DNA from: Diphasiastrum complanatum
Taxonomy: Eukaryota > Streptophyta > Lycopodiopsida > Lycopodiales > Lycopodiaceae
Reading direction: 5' to 3'
Assembly (NCBI GenBank): GCA_029204225.1
Contig: CM055107.1
Span: 1,000,237 to 1,064,236, forward strand
Length of the DNA stretch: 64,000 nt
Below, in pieces: positions 1 to 11,790 of this stretch. Numbering within the stretch: position 1 is the first letter of the stretch; every line of letters begins with the position of its first letter. A program made the translations under genes and the position numbers. Under the pieces are notes generated by a model, which worked only from the letters and a program-made list of their open reading frames with translations, was not told where the DNA came from and made no database searches.

Positions 1-600
1 TGTGGCAAATCATGCAAGCTTGGGTTACCCACATGGCAAGCCATGTAGGCCCATACCAGGCTTTGCCTACGTGGTTCTATTTGCCAAGCCTGTCGCACAC
101 TGCCATGTGGCAAGCCACCTAGGTCTGCCACATGGCAAATCATGGGGGCTTGAGGTTTGCCATGTGGCAAGCCATGTGGCATACATAGGCTTGTATGTCA
201 AGCCAACTGGGCTCTGCCACGTAGGCTTGAGTGGACCTAGAGAGAGAGGGATATAGGTGGGCTCAGAAATTGCCACGTGGTAAGCCACGCAGGCCACATA
301 GGCCTAATAGGCTTGCGTGGTAGGCCACATAGGCATGGCATAGGTCTGATGTTTGCCACATGCAAGCATGTCATAGGCTACCAGATTGGGTTGCCATAGG
401 CTTGTGTGGCAAGCCAACCAAGCTTTCCATGTAGGATTGAGTGGACCTAGAGAGAGAGAGTTGGGTCTCGCAAGTTGCCACGTGGCAAGCCATGTAGGCA
501 TGTCATGAGACAAACCACGCAGGCTTGGGACTTGCCATGTGGCAAGCCACATAGGCCTATCATAGGCTTGCGTGGCAGGTCATATAGGGATGAGTCCATG
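1..600. repeat. CACGTG-rich tandem/dispersed repeat, ~210-bp unit
   Basis: The segment is built from variants of GCCACGTGGCAAGCC and GCCACATAGGC on both strands. A longer unit can be recognised because GAGTGGACCTAGAGAGAGAG occurs at about 229 and again at about 439, followed each time by the same order of CACGTG, CACGCAGG and CACATAGGC blocks. That gives a period near 210 bp. It begins before the window, so the array size is unknown. Open frames across it encode only low-complexity His/Ala/Trp-rich peptides and are not genes. Confidence 0.7.
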
Positions 601-1297
601 TCCCCTAATTTGACAAGGAGCTTTGAATCTTTGATAGGCCAAGAGATCATTGCTTTGTGTTTCTTCTTTCTTAACAAATATACAATAGATTACATAGGAT
701 TTACAACTCCCTCCATAAAACAATTTGTGACAAAAGGATGAGCAAAACCTTCTACATTGGAAGGTTGCTTAAATTGCACAACCTTCTAAGTAAAGTCTTG
801 CAAATTGAGAGCTAGCATTAAAATGTAAAAGATTGAAACCTTTATATTTGGTTTCAAGTCGCCGTATGAGAAAACCCCTAGCCACGGGTCTTCTACCTTG
901 GGGCTATCACTTCATTGAGGCCCTTATAATGCTTCAAAGTCCACTCTACTTTGATGAGAAGTCTGCACACATGAAACGGCTTGAAAGCTATACAAGGATG
1001 AGGTGGCCGAGTTGCCTCACGTAAGATTTCTTATCACCTCCTATCATAAAACCGTTAAATCATTGTTGTTGCAAGCATATTTTGATCATTGTGTGAAGTC
1101 ATCTAATAAGCACTATGGTGATTTTTGATTCTGATGTTGAATATTAACTTGGTTCACAATTGTTTCTTGGATTCTGCTAATACATCTTATCGGAGTTCCT
1201 ACTATTAGGGTTCTTTCACACAATATGTAGAATGTTTAGTCATCTAGGCTTTGGGCTTGGTCTCCATTATGTAAAATGATTGTTGAAAATGGTGTTT
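601..1297. other. No recognisable gene
   Basis: AT-rich sequence. A 63-codon open frame at 833-1024 on the plus strand resembles no family I know and has no neighbours that support it. No splice-site pairs, tRNA-like structure or retroelement motif were found. Confidence 0.4.
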
Positions 1298-1732
1298 TCA
1301 AATTCTCCGTTGTTGGCCCACATGTCTACTTTTTCTATGAGTCATAACTCTACATTGATCATATTCGAATTCTACTCTAAGTCCTAGATCAATAATTCTT
1401 CTAATAGATAGCAGATTCGTAGACAAGTTAGGTACATAAGGGACTTTAGAGAGTAGTTTGAATTGATCATTCTGGAAGCTTAATCTTATAGTGCCTTCAC
1501 CTTCGATAACATGTGTGTTGTTGTCACTTAAGTTAACATACTTTATGGTACTATAAGGTGTATAAGACTGGAAACATTCGATATGACTAGTCATATGCTT
1601 AGTGGCTCCGAAATCAAGAAACCAGATGTTGTCATCAAATGTTTTCTTATGGTTGATCATGAATGAGTCTTCATATCAAAATCTGAATGAAGCTTGTGAT
1701 ATCAAGATGTTGGGATTGGATAACCTATAGAA
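1298..1732 (-). pseudogene. Ty1/copia protease fragment
   Basis: The 120-codon frame at 1298-1660 reads as the start of a copia polyprotein protease. It contains WFLDFGATKHMT, where the family usually has W-x-LDSGA-x-x-HM, followed by the conserved VPYVPNLSTNLLSI block. The catalytic Asp is kept, but Ser of DSG is changed to Phe. Gag is absent: the protease begins only about 70 bp after the primer-binding site at 1733-1744. Integrase, reverse transcriptase and RNase H are also absent, so this is a deleted relic. It belongs with the LTR at 1745-2567 on the same strand. Confidence 0.7.
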
Positions 1733-1744
1733 GCTTTGACACCA
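1733..1744 (-). promoter_or_regulatory. Primer-binding site of the minus-strand copia relic
   Basis: On the minus strand the sequence is TGGTGTCAAAGC, a near match to the initiator-Met tRNA primer site TGGTATCAGAGC used by most plant copia elements. It directly follows the LTR end. Confidence 0.55.
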
Positions 1745-2567
1745 TGCTGAAAAATTTGGAGAAAGAATCCTCGATACTCGGTGCATGTACTATACCTACC
1801 CAACTCAAATCAGGGTGTTGAGCTGATGACTCGACCAATTACTTGATCCTAACTTCGAAGTCATTAAAATCAATAAGGTCAATCACGTAAACAACACAAG
1901 GTCAAAAAATTGGTAGTTGCGAAAGTGACAAACATTTCAAACCAATCTATACATGAGCCATATCAAATAGAACAATACGTAGCATACATTCATACTGGCA
2001 TAAACATGAATGCAATAAGACAATGGATTGATTCAGAGAGTAATAAATACAAGTCAGCTTGTCGATCACAAGATAATTGCGATGATAACCACGTACTCGG
2101 AACTAGCTATGGTTCTATAATAGCTTCGATGATTTGAAGATCATTTGATAGCTTATTTTGACTCTCTATCTGAATTTAATCGATGTAATAACATATAAAG
2201 TGTCTGTTGATGAATCTTGTTTTTGATTACTTGATATGTGATATAGTAACCTATACATTTATTCATATATATATATACAAAAGTACAAAAACGTTGAGCT
2301 ATGCTGTCTCGAATAGATTTTGGTGGTGATCATGGCTGTCACTATCCAGGTAGGCGGCAATCCTGGTTGTTGCTATTTGAACAAGTGGTGACGTGCCTGC
2401 TGTCATTGTCAAAATGGTTGCACAATGTTCAAACTAGCTAGCATAGGTGACTAGCTTTATTTAGAGTGGTATTCTGTAGATTGTGTGACAATGCAAGTAA
2501 ATATGCAGCAACATAAATGGATCTATATTAACCATGGGATTTAGAGAGAGAAGGAATAAATCCAACA
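1745..2567 (-). repeat. Copia LTR, minus strand (5' LTR of relic)
   Basis: Read on the minus strand, it starts TGTTGGATTTATTCC at 2567 and ends in CA at 1745, next to the primer-binding site. Its 823 bp are of normal size for a copia LTR. No partner LTR is seen in the window, so the 3' part of the element has been lost. The boundaries come from the TG/CA ends and the primer site, not from comparison of two copies. Confidence 0.55.
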
Positions 2568-2709
2568 ATAATAACCCAAATCATTACTTAAGGAGCCTGG
2601 TCTAGATTGAGAATTTCATCTACAAGAAGCCATATTTGCCAAGGCAATCAACACCTCTTGAGGATTGATTAGTAAAATCAATCATTGTCCAAAAATCAAA
2701 AAATTCACA

Positions 2710-2721
2710 TGGTATCAAAGC
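2710..2721 (+). promoter_or_regulatory. Primer-binding site (tRNA-iMet type)
   Basis: TGGTATCAAAGC lies immediately after the LTR end CACA and differs at one base from the usual plant copia site TGGTATCAGAGC. Confidence 0.75.
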
Positions 2722-3288
2722 CTAGTACAAGAGGCATATAAATGAATCATTGACCATATCAAAATTATTGGAATTTTATGTTTTTTGATCTAATCTTGAG
2801 TGGGCGAGATTGAAGAGAGAGATAACATCATTATATTTTGTTCAAATTGAGTTGTGGGATGTAGATGTACTATCCACACGTGTGAGACCGTACAGTACAT
2901 GTGTGGAGGAGTTCCATCTTTGAATTTGTCCAAAATCTTGCATACTTATCCAAATCTCATGTTTTTTAGTGCATTGTCTAGATCTAGGTTCAATCTATCA
3001 AATGCTAATGATCAACTAGAGGTTTGAATCATTGATGCATTTTTAGATCAGATCATTAAGGCTGATTTGTTTAGATCTTAAGAGGAGTTAATTCAAGCAA
3101 GAAAGTGCTAAAATCAACTTTTGAGGGAGTGAATTGCTAGGAATTTTGAGTGGATCTATTGTACCATCATCCAAGCTTGGGCTAGTTTGATTGGGCTGAG
3201 ACTAGAAGCTTTTTAGTGAACTAGAAGTCTATCTTAGATCATCCATTTTCAGGAAATCTTTGAGCATTTCATAGGCAACTCATTCATT

Positions 3289-3477
3289 ATGTCATCCATG
3301 GATGGATTCTTGTTAGAATCTAGTGAGAGACTAACGTCCAAAAATTATTCCATATGGAAAGTGAGGATGGAATCACTAATGGTGATCCATGAACTCTATG
3401 ATATAGTTCTTGAAGAGGAGGTAGAACCTCAAGGAGGCCAAGAACAAGTAAAATACAAGAAGAAGGCTAAGCAATAA
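3289..3477 (+). pseudogene. Copia gag N-terminus (truncated)
   Basis: A 62-codon open frame carries the typical start of a copia Gag, including LTSKNYSIWKVRMESLM (compare the usual L-x-G-x-NY-x-x-W-K-x-x-M). It ends at a stop, and the central capsid region and zinc knuckle are lost. The following 200 bp keep only scraps such as an AWDSLKGIYER-like block in another frame. The ATG at 3289 suits the family, which normally begins a few residues before this motif. Confidence 0.65.
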
Positions 3478-3689
3478 CCCCTTGAAAGAGGTAAGTTCTT
3501 GTGTGTCGGCCAAAGAGGCTTGGGATTCACTTAAAGGCATTTATGAAAGGACACTTTGCTTTTGAATGCTTTGAAAAGAAAAATGCTTAAGAAAATGAAG
3601 ATCATGGCATTCTTGCACATGAGGAGGAGGAAAAAGATGGTTTCAACACATCCTTGATGGTAGCATCAAATCCAACTACAAGCAAAGAC

Positions 3690-4205
3690 ATATGGTGGAT
3701 TGATAGTGGGGCTAGTTCTCACATATCATTCAACAAGGACTTTTTCTCTACTTTACTTTCTTGTAATGCTAAAAAATCTATCTACACTGCTAGTGATCAA
3801 TAATGTAAAATAGATGGTATTGGATCTATTCCATTGTGCTTAGGATCATCTAAGAGGATAGATCTAGATAATGTCTTGTATGTTCCATCTATAGCTAAAA
3901 ATTTGCTTAGTGTTGGACAATTGATGGATAATGGACTAGATGTACATTTCAAGAATGGAGTGTGTTCCATCTTGAAAAATGATAAGTGCATAGCTAGTGT
4001 CATTAAGCAAGGAAGACTTTTTAAATTGGATGCTAATGTGGCCATTGAAAGTGTGAACATGGTTAGGGAGGAGATGACACAAGTGGAGTTATGGCATAAA
4101 AAATTAGGCCATCCTAATCTTCAAGCAATGGAATCCATGGTCTCCAAGGAACTTGCTCTCCGGCCTCCCCAAATCATTCTCAAGACGTGGCAAAGTATGT
4201 GAGGC
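3690..4205 (+). pseudogene. Copia protease and gag-pre-integrase remnant
   Basis: The frame reads WWIDSGASSHISFNKDFF, a normal aspartic protease active site (DSGA). After one stop near 3802 it continues with the VLYVPSIAKNLLSVGQL block. It then reaches the gag-pre-integrase motif LWHKKLGHPNLQAMESM at about 4090-4140 and the CEACG zinc ligand pair near 4200. Directly afterwards the integrase catalytic core has been removed by a deletion. The protease itself looks functional apart from the stop. Confidence 0.8.
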
Positions 4206-4448
4206 TTGTGGCTACCCATTTCCTTTTGGGGAGAAGCTATTACATGTGCTAACTTTTTGTGTAATAGGCTTCCAAGTAATGCCATTGGTGGAATCTCACC
4301 ATATCAAGCTTTATATGGCAAAAAGCCAAGTGTGAAAGATTTTAAAGTTTTTGGATGTATTTCTTATGTCCATATTCTTTTGGAAACAAGAAAGAAAGAA
4401 GATGCAACTTCTCTCAAAGGAATTTTTGTTGTGAAACAAAGGATATAG
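4206..4448 (+). pseudogene. Copia integrase C-terminal fragment
   Basis: FWGEAITCANFLCNRLPS followed by SPYQALYGKKPSVKDFKVFGC is the conserved end of the copia integrase (compare FWAEA...NR-x-P...TP-x-E-x-W). The DDE catalytic region that should precede it is missing, so roughly 200 codons have been deleted between the CEACG block and this point. The frame then breaks several times before reverse transcriptase. Confidence 0.75.
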
Positions 4449-4521
4449 GATTTTTTATCCTATTTCAAGGAAACTTAAAGCCAGTAAGGATGTCTTATTT
4501 GATGAATCTCAAAGTTTCAAG

Positions 4522-6263
4522 ATGTATGAAGGTGAATCTAATCCACAAGGTGTCCAAGATCTTGCAAGGCTCGAGGAGGAGCATCAAGGTGATGAAGCTT
4601 TGGAGGATCTACATCAAGATCCAAGAAGTACAAGGAGATCTACAAGGCACAAGGCTGAGCCATCAAGGCTTACCTACTTTGAGAAGGGAAAGCAAAGGGA
4701 AGACTCAAATCCTACTACTTCTTACTCTTTCTTAACCAAAATGCTTGAAGATCCATCTAGTTTTGAAGATGCTAGTAAGTCACAATTTTGGAGAGATGCA
4801 ATGCAAGTAGAGTTTGATGCTTTGCTAGATAATCAAACTTGGGATCTTGTATACCTTCCACATGGGAAGAAGCCACTTTCTTGTAAGTGGCTTTATAGAT
4901 TAAAGTACAATAAAAATGGATCTATTAATAAGTACAAAGATAGACTTGTTGCAAAAGGTTTCCTTCAAACTAAAGGCATAGATTATGATGAAACCTTTGC
5001 ACCTGTAGCAAAGCTTGTAACTACAAGGTTGATCATTTGTATTGCTACTTTGTTCACATGGGATCTTTTCCAAATGGATGTGACAAATGCATTTCTTAAT
5101 GGCTACTTGGAGGAGGAGGTCTACATGTTGCCAACCTAGGGGCTTCATCAAAGATGGAGATGAAACAAAGTTTGCCACTTGAAGAAAAGTTATATTGTCT
5201 CAAGCAAGCACCTAGATCTTGGTACTCTAGGTTGCATACCTTCCTCTAATCTTTGGATTTTGTGATAAGTTCTTATGAACCTTCTTTGTATGTCAAATGC
5301 AATGATGGAAAGATCATCATCTTGGTTCTTTATGTTGATGATATCATATTGACAGGAAATGATGTTGAAGGCATAAGAAAAGTGAAAATTGCAGTGTCTA
5401 GTGAATTCAAAATGGTAGATCTAGGACTTCTTAAGTTTATACTTGGAATAGAAGTTTCTAGAGATAGTGATTGTACTTTTATTTGTCAATCAAAGTATGC
5501 TACTTCCATTCTTGAAAGATTTGGGATGAAATATTGTAAAGGGATTGACACCCCTAAGAAGCATCCTTTGAGGACATCACCCTTTTTAGAAAGCTTATAG
5601 GCTCCTTAATCTATTTGACAATCACTAGGCCAGATTTGAGTTATTGTGTAAGCAAGTTGAGTCAACATATGCAAAGTCTTTTAGTTCATCATTGGAAAAG
5701 TGCCAAAAGAGTGCTTAGATACATCTCTTCTACTAGATTTTTTGCATTCTCTATCAAGGATCTGACTTGCACTTGAGAGCATACTCGGATTCAGATTTTG
5801 CGGGTGACAAGATGGATAGGAAATCTACAAGTGCATTTGCTACTTTCCTATGTGGAGGAGTGATATCTTGGCTTTCCAAAAGGCAAGATACTATCTCACT
5901 TTCCTCTTGTGAAGTCGAGTACAAAGCATCGACATCAACAACAAAAGAACTCCTATGGCTAAGAAGACTTTTGAGGAGCTTCAAGTGATCAAGGCCGAGG
6001 AGATCCCTTGCATCTATTGTGATAATCAAGCATCACAACAAATTGCTACAAATCCTATCTTCCATGCTAGGACAAAGCATATCAAGATAGCACATCACTT
6101 TGTAAGGGAGAAAGTGCAATCCAAGGAGGTTCAACTTCTTCGTGTACCATCATCTGAGCGTATTGCTGATATCTTAACCAAGCCTTTGCCAAAGGATCCA
6201 TTTTTTAGGCTAAGATTTGCACTTGGTATTGTAGATAGATGTATATTGGATTTACCAAGTTAG
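4522..6263 (+). pseudogene. Copia reverse transcriptase and RNase H, frameshifted
   Basis: Reverse transcriptase begins with WRDAMQVEFDALLDNQTWDLV near 4790 and keeps KWLYRLKYN, RLVAKGFLQ and the DETFAPVAK motif. After a stop near 5139 it reappears with the active-site motif LYVDDIILTGND at about 5330. RNase H follows at 5767-5988 (AYSDSDFAGDKMDRKSTS, CEVEYKAS) and 5955-6263 (CDNQASQQIATNP, RTKHIKIAHHF, ADILTKPLPK), split by a frameshift near 5985. All motifs are recognisable, and the YVDD residues are intact, but the polyprotein is broken in at least three places. Confidence 0.85.
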
Positions 6264-6277
6264 AATTGAGGAGGAGT

Positions 6278-7119
6278 GTTGAAATGTCACTTCTAACTTG
6301 TTGATCAAACTTGTTAATCTTATGATTAATGTTCACATTCTGATCCCACACGTGTGGAACCTGTTCACACGTGTGAATGGAAGCCAAAATATTGTTTGTA
6401 TATAGTTGGATTTAAGTTAGATCAATCTACACAAGTGTGAATAAGTTTTTTGAATAGAATCTACGAAATTGCCATTTGGCACTATTTCCTTGTATGTAGC
6501 TAGCACTTCCATGTGAATGAGTAAATGCTCCCACATGCTAAGATGTTGTTCACACATGTGAAGCTGGCTGTACCTTATCACATGTACATATTTTTCTTGA
6601 TCCTATTTTGTAGGGAAGATTCCTATTTTCAAGGAGATAGTTGGATTCTAGCTAGTAGCATAAGTCAACTTTGTGATATGGGAATAACTTGCTCCCATTG
6701 ATGGATCTAAATGATGTGGCACTCTTCACACGTGCCAGACCTATTGAATTAGCATCCAGGTCGTGCTTGTACTTGATATATAAGTAGATCCCCTTGATCA
6801 ATGAGAAGTTGATGAGATCTTATGCATTTTGCTTGTGATTTCACCAATAGAATTGTGATTTCATGCTTTGTATGCTATCATTGAGTATTGTACTTTGTTC
6901 TCTGCTCAAAGTCCGTATAGGGACTGTTTTCCACACGTGTGAGGCCGTTCATGATATTTATTGATGTTTACACATGTTGATCTTGCTAAATAGTTAAGAA
7001 TCTACATCTAGATCTTGATCTAATCAATAGAACTTGTTAGATCACTTGATTTGGCAATCAACACCTCTTGAGGATTAATTAGTACAATCAATCATTGTCC
7101 AAAAATCAGATAATTCACA
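6278..7119 (+). repeat. Copia 3' LTR
   Basis: This 842-bp segment starts TGTTGAAATG right after the purine tract GAGGAGGAG and ends CACA at 7119, as in the 5' stub at 2643-2709. A TATA-like GATATATAAG lies near 6775. The LTR carries repeated CACACGTGTG-type palindromes at about 6348, 6365 and 6932, with weaker relatives at 6430, 6551 and 6727. Confidence 0.75.
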
Positions 7120-10100
7120 ACAAGACCTTATATGTAGCCAAGCAAACGATACATATATTAGGTGTTTTTGACTAGATGATGTCAATTTCTAACAATGTAC
7201 CGATTTTAACTTACTTTGGGAACATGTTTTAAGGTTGGTCTTTTTTGACTTTTACCTAGAATACCCAATAAGAATAAAAGGATTTTGGCACAAAAAGCAA
7301 CCATGATTGTTTCTTTTTGTAAATCAACCATGTTTCTAGTAAACCACTTGCAGTGTTCATGTGTAAGGCTGCATTTAGGGCATCTTATGCTGTTAAGAAT
7401 TTTGTGCTATGTGTGCAAACTTGAGAAGAGAGCTCAAGGCATGAATCATTTTGTGTATTTTCTTTCATATTCAAGTGTGTCAATTGGATGAACTATATTT
7501 CTTAACATTGTGGATGGTGACAAAATAAACTTCCACAAACTTTAACTCTTTTCCAAGAAGTGTGTGAAAGATAAGAAGAAAGTAGATGCATGTCGGAAGT
7601 TTTTCATAAATTCATTTTTATTGTACAAATGATATTCCCTTAGAAGGAATATTTATAATGTTTGAACCTCCCAAAATGAACAAAATTTATCCTTTTTGTT
7701 TCCCTTTCACATCTTTGTTTGTTTCAAGTTTCAAGGGATGCCTCAAGATATTTCAAACAAGGAGACTAGTTGTCTTGGAAGCACTTGCTCTTTGTAGCAA
7801 TAGAATGAATTTTTTGTAAGAGCAACTAGATGAACATTTGTTTCAAATGTTGATCCTTTGCTTTTGCAAGAATTGTATGTGCCTATGCAATGAATATATT
7901 CATACCTTTTTGAAGGGATTTGAGATCTATGGACGTATACTTGTGACGATTCATTGTTATCTCACAAAAATCTATACCAAATTTGCAAACTTGAACAAAT
8001 CATTACTCTCCTATCTTTTCATACTTTTCTGAAGTGATTTGCACTATCCCCTTGGTTTTTCTCTCCCTATTTTTTTCCACCAACATCAAAGCTTTGTTAT
8101 TTTTCTCATTATTGCTTTTTTGTTGTTCTCATGAGTGTGAAAGGTACTCTTACATGTTTTTTGCAATTTCTAGTTTTAATTTTTTGTTTTGATGAATGTG
8201 ATAGGTACTCTAAGATGTTTCTTTTTTCTGAATCACCATAGTTGGAAACATCCTCTTTAACACCTTATTTTGGGGACATATGTATTAGGGTTGTCTTTTA
8301 TGACTTTTTACAGGATACCCAATCAATCGTTTGCAAAGTGAAGATACACTTTCAAAATCTGATCATTGTAGAATTTATCTACTAGGAGCAATCACGATTG
8401 TTTATTTTTTGTAAAATGACTATGCTCTTGGTAAACCATTTGTGATATTCATGTTAAGGATGCATTTAGGGCATGTTATGTTGTAATTAAGTTTGTGTTG
8501 TGCACACAGACTCAAAAATGAGATAAGGGATAAAATTTGCAATGGCATTATTGAGGAAAAATAGCTTAGAAAGTCATATCATTTCCTCCACAAGTGAAAA
8601 GGAAACCTACACAAATGATTTTCCCTTGGAGTTGTCAAATGAGACATCACATACAAGCTCAAGCTCTCCCTCACGAGCTCGACAATGTAGGAACACACAA
8701 GCTAATATTTGTTGTAAAGCATATTCTAAATTTACATAGTAATAATCAAACACCCAAAATTCTAAACTAAACAATCATTCATGTGAGATAAAGAGCGAGA
8801 GAGAGGGAGAGAGAGTATTCAAAAAAATGAAGGAAAATCAAATCTAGTTTTCAAGAATTAGAAAAATTACAACAAAACAAAGTCAGGTAACTTTTTTCAA
8901 TACCCTTGGGGCCGGGCATCCAAAATTTCTTGGTCCGAAGTTAGAGCCTCCCATTGGAAATCAAGAAGCACTCACTCACAAGGCAGGACCAGAAAACAAT
9001 ATGCCCAATATGCTACCTACACATTGAGATTTATATCTTCTGGGTGGGGGGCCATTCATCGATGATCATCCGCCCATGATCCATCCTTCCTCCTCGTCAA
9101 ACCCGAGTCCTCCTCTTCAAACAGGAGCAGCAGCTGGGGATTATGCTTTGATATGGGTGATCGTCAGTTACAGTATCCAGGAGCGAAATAAGTGCACACA
9201 CGCTTGCCCCCACCTCACCTCACCATCATCGTCGTCGTCGTCATCCGTGGCTGGAATGAGTTAAGCAGGTCCTTGATTCGCTGGACGCATTTTAAATTCG
9301 GGTGCGTTCATGTGAACCTATTTTCTACCCTGCTTCACCAATCCTTCTAGCACACGGCTCATGATTTATCAAGGACCAGATTAATGCATGATTATGGAGA
9401 GTACTAGCTCTTATATATAATCCTTTTCAGTTCTCACTCATCTCCTTAATCAAGCTTCATGTAGCTGATTGTCAATACTCTTAACCTACAGGGGGAGAGA
9501 CAAGAATAAAAAGCAGAAGAAAGAAGAAATTTGAGGGCTTCCTGTACTAAGCTGAGTACAGAAGATGAAAAATGTACATCAACGCATGGGTAAAAATGGT
9601 GGGGGTTATCAAGTCTCCTGTACATTAAGTAGAAAAGTTAAAACTTGATCAAATTTCTATGACTGCACAAGAGATGATTTAAAACCACAAAGCCTTGATG
9701 TGGTTAAGCTCTCAAGTACGGAAAGAGAAAAAAATCCAAGTTCTCTGATTAATAGTATTGAGTTTAGGTTGCATGTGATCGGTAGGTCTGTCTCTGGTAA
9801 GAAGAGACAACTTATGTCTATGATGAAGACATATACTGGTCGTCATACGAGCTTAGTGGGGGAAAATCAGATGTCATGTGAAGCTACCATGCCACATGAA
9901 ATTCCTTTTATTCCTAACGATTAGACGATAGAGCGTACCACGCGTACTCTGCTAGCTTGCTTCTGAATCACCACACATATGTTTATTGAGACGGTAAACG
10001 AAAGCGAAATATTTGAACTAAAAACGAAAAGGAATCAATAAGGACCTCCTGCCTGACAATATTTCAAAATTATTATCTCAATTGCCTTTGACATCTATTT

Positions 10101-10550
10101 TAGATAACCATACGAACTTGTCATTTGAACTTTCTAAGTATCACGTGAAATAGAAAGCGAATGTCTAGCTTCTCTTCAAGGTAGGAATGTGCAAGAATCA
10201 TTTATATGCATTATTTGAAATAGGAGAGTTACCTGCATAAAGCTTGTACTTGTGCTTGTGCGTATCAAAGTACTCCAGATGTTGCATAAGTCTTTTGCCA
10301 TGCATGACATGTACTTAGTTGCTAGTTTTTCGAAAATTACAGAAAAGTAAGTGGAAATTCTGTATAGTAGTAAAATCAAATTGAAAAATCGTATTCAGGA
10401 GATGTTTCCTCATCTTTGAAAAGTTTTGAATTTTCATGTTGCAGATATGATGGTCATGCCATTTAGAAAAATACGATGGTCATGTGCAGCGCATCTCAAC
10501 TGATCAGTACATCAGGTTTTCGAAACATGTTTCTGTAAAGCTTTTTTCAA
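7120..10550. other. No supported gene; diverged internal duplication
   Basis: AT-rich sequence without a convincing coding region. About 7200-7480 and 8262-8530 are diverged copies of each other: both contain an AATACCCAAT/GATACCCAAT block, a GATTGTTT...TTTTTGTAAA block, GTAAACCA and GCATTTAGGGCAT in the same order. A shorter pair, GTGAAAGGTACTCT and GTGATAGGTACTCT, sits near 8137 and 8199. A TATATATAA at 9412-9420 could be a promoter for the exon at 10555, but nothing else supports that. The open frames here (60-75 codons) match no family. Confidence 0.45.
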
Positions 10551-10554
10551 ATAA

Positions 10555-10885
10555 ATGCTACTCTTGAAATTTTCTCGGCCTAGGCACCATTTGCAAGTCT
10601 TTTCAAGCTGTGGTGGGAATGCTTGCAAAATGGCTATCTTTTCCCCATGGCTGTCAAAGGTCCAGAGACTTTTGTGTCACTCAAGGTGCTCATTGCTAGT
10701 ATTGCAATGTTCCATGTTACGAAGCACACTTCTTCTGAAATCAAATGGAAGCTTTGACATCAATAGCCATTCTCGTTATACTACAACTGGAAGATCCATT
10801 TCAAGCACAAGCAATGGTGAAGCAACCATTGGATTGAGACTCGCTGCGACAAACACGTTTCCTACTTCAACAAGCATGAAAGATG
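10555..10885 (+). CDS. Probable exon 1 of HAD 5'-nucleotidase (targeting region)
   Basis: The ATG at 10555 is preceded directly by an in-frame TAA, which fixes the open start. The first 110 codons are rich in Ser, Thr, Arg and Leu and poor in acidic residues (for example SRYTTTGRSISSTSN), as expected of a mitochondrial or plastid targeting peptide. The exon ends at a donor G|GTATTC after one base of a codon (phase 1). The exon at 40153 begins with the two bases needed to complete that codon, giving Gly. Phase agreement and the targeting-like composition are the only links to the nucleotidase, 29 kb away. It could instead be an unrelated gene fragment. Confidence 0.4.
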
Positions 10886-11640
10886 GTATTCTTTATTTAT
10901 TTGAATTGCACATTATTTCTCTATTACTTTCATCTTGCAAAGTATTCTTTATCTATGCTTGATGTTTTAGAACCTTAACTTTTGTAGTTAAATTGTTGCA
11001 ACCCTGTGTGAGTTGTGAAATTTAACTATTTAAGAGCTTTCCCATTTACTTTATTGCTCCTTCAAGTTTTATGCTCCATATTTTCTTGGTATGCATATAG
11101 ATACGGCTCATCTCATAAGTGTGGGGCACATCTTCGCTATATATGCATCTTCGTGAACTTACATATTGTGTAACAAAGGTATTGTTACACTTTTATTTCT
11201 TTCAAACAATTGCTTTAAGGTCTCTCTTCACAAAAACAACCAAAAGCTACAATTGGAGAATTACGTGGTGCATCTTCATGAACCAACATACTCGATCATG
11301 AACTATAGAAAGATTCCTTGGAGATTCAGGCCCCATCCATTCGCTACCTCAAATAGCTACTCAGAAGAGCCCAAGCCTGAGACCTCAGCTGTGTCCCATA
11401 CCCACCCCCTTAAGATTGACTTTCTATGGAAACTCAGCTCCATACCCATGATTGTCTTAGAGTTGAAGCTAAATTGTTCAAAATGGTGAAAGAAGTTCTA
11501 GTTCAATATGTTGTGGATGTGTTCAATCATGCATAAAGGGAGAACTTTCTTGTAATATGGTCGCTAAGCCATAGTGACAAGTCTTTTATTGAGCAGATTC
11601 GAATTTCAAATTATTTCAGGTTTTTTGGGATTTGAATCGT

Positions 11641-11790
11641 TCGATTTCATGCTATGGACAACCTATCCCATATCATTGTCACTCTCTTTAACACCGTTGT
11701 CGCAACCAGTTTCCTTCCTCTTGGTGCACTAATGTCACAAGAGGGGTAATCTTATGAGGTGGGAAAATTATTGGACCATCATGATCGTAC
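11641..11790 (+). pseudogene. Short LINE reverse transcriptase relic
   Basis: A plus-strand stretch reads NLSHIIVTLFNTVV followed by GALMSQEG. It lines up with the reverse transcriptase block HLISPYIAHAFNTVVTSGF in the minus-strand LINE copy at 12640-13846. Both share the identical 14-mer TTTAACACCGTTGT, and a GGTGCACTAAT and GACCATCATGAT pair follow at the same spacing. Reading frame is lost after about 30 codons. It is an old fragment in the opposite orientation to its neighbours. Confidence 0.55.

Larger units (their letters stand above)
2643..7119 (+). mobile_element. Degenerate Ty1/copia retrotransposon
   Basis: The order is 5' LTR stub (2643-2709), primer-binding site (2710-2721), gag start, protease, gag-pre-integrase, end of integrase, reverse transcriptase, RNase H, polypurine tract and a full 3' LTR (6278-7119). 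The 5' stub matches the last ~67 bp of the 3' LTR with a few substitutions, which fixes the LTR end. The rest of the 5' LTR is missing or beyond recognition, so no target-site duplication can be tested. The coding part carries large deletions in gag and integrase plus several stops and frameshifts, so the copy cannot move by itself. Confidence 0.85.

Noticed and set aside
1-600. CRISPR-like array
   Set aside because: Repeat units are irregular, have no constant spacer length, and the window is clearly eukaryotic.
2-741. Several 76-88 codon frames on both strands
   Set aside because: They only translate the CACGTG repeat and show the same His/Ala/Trp pattern in every frame.
11166-11489. 107-codon plus-strand frame as an extra host exon
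   Set aside because: No family resemblance, no convincing splice sites, and it does not fit the nucleotidase phase pattern.
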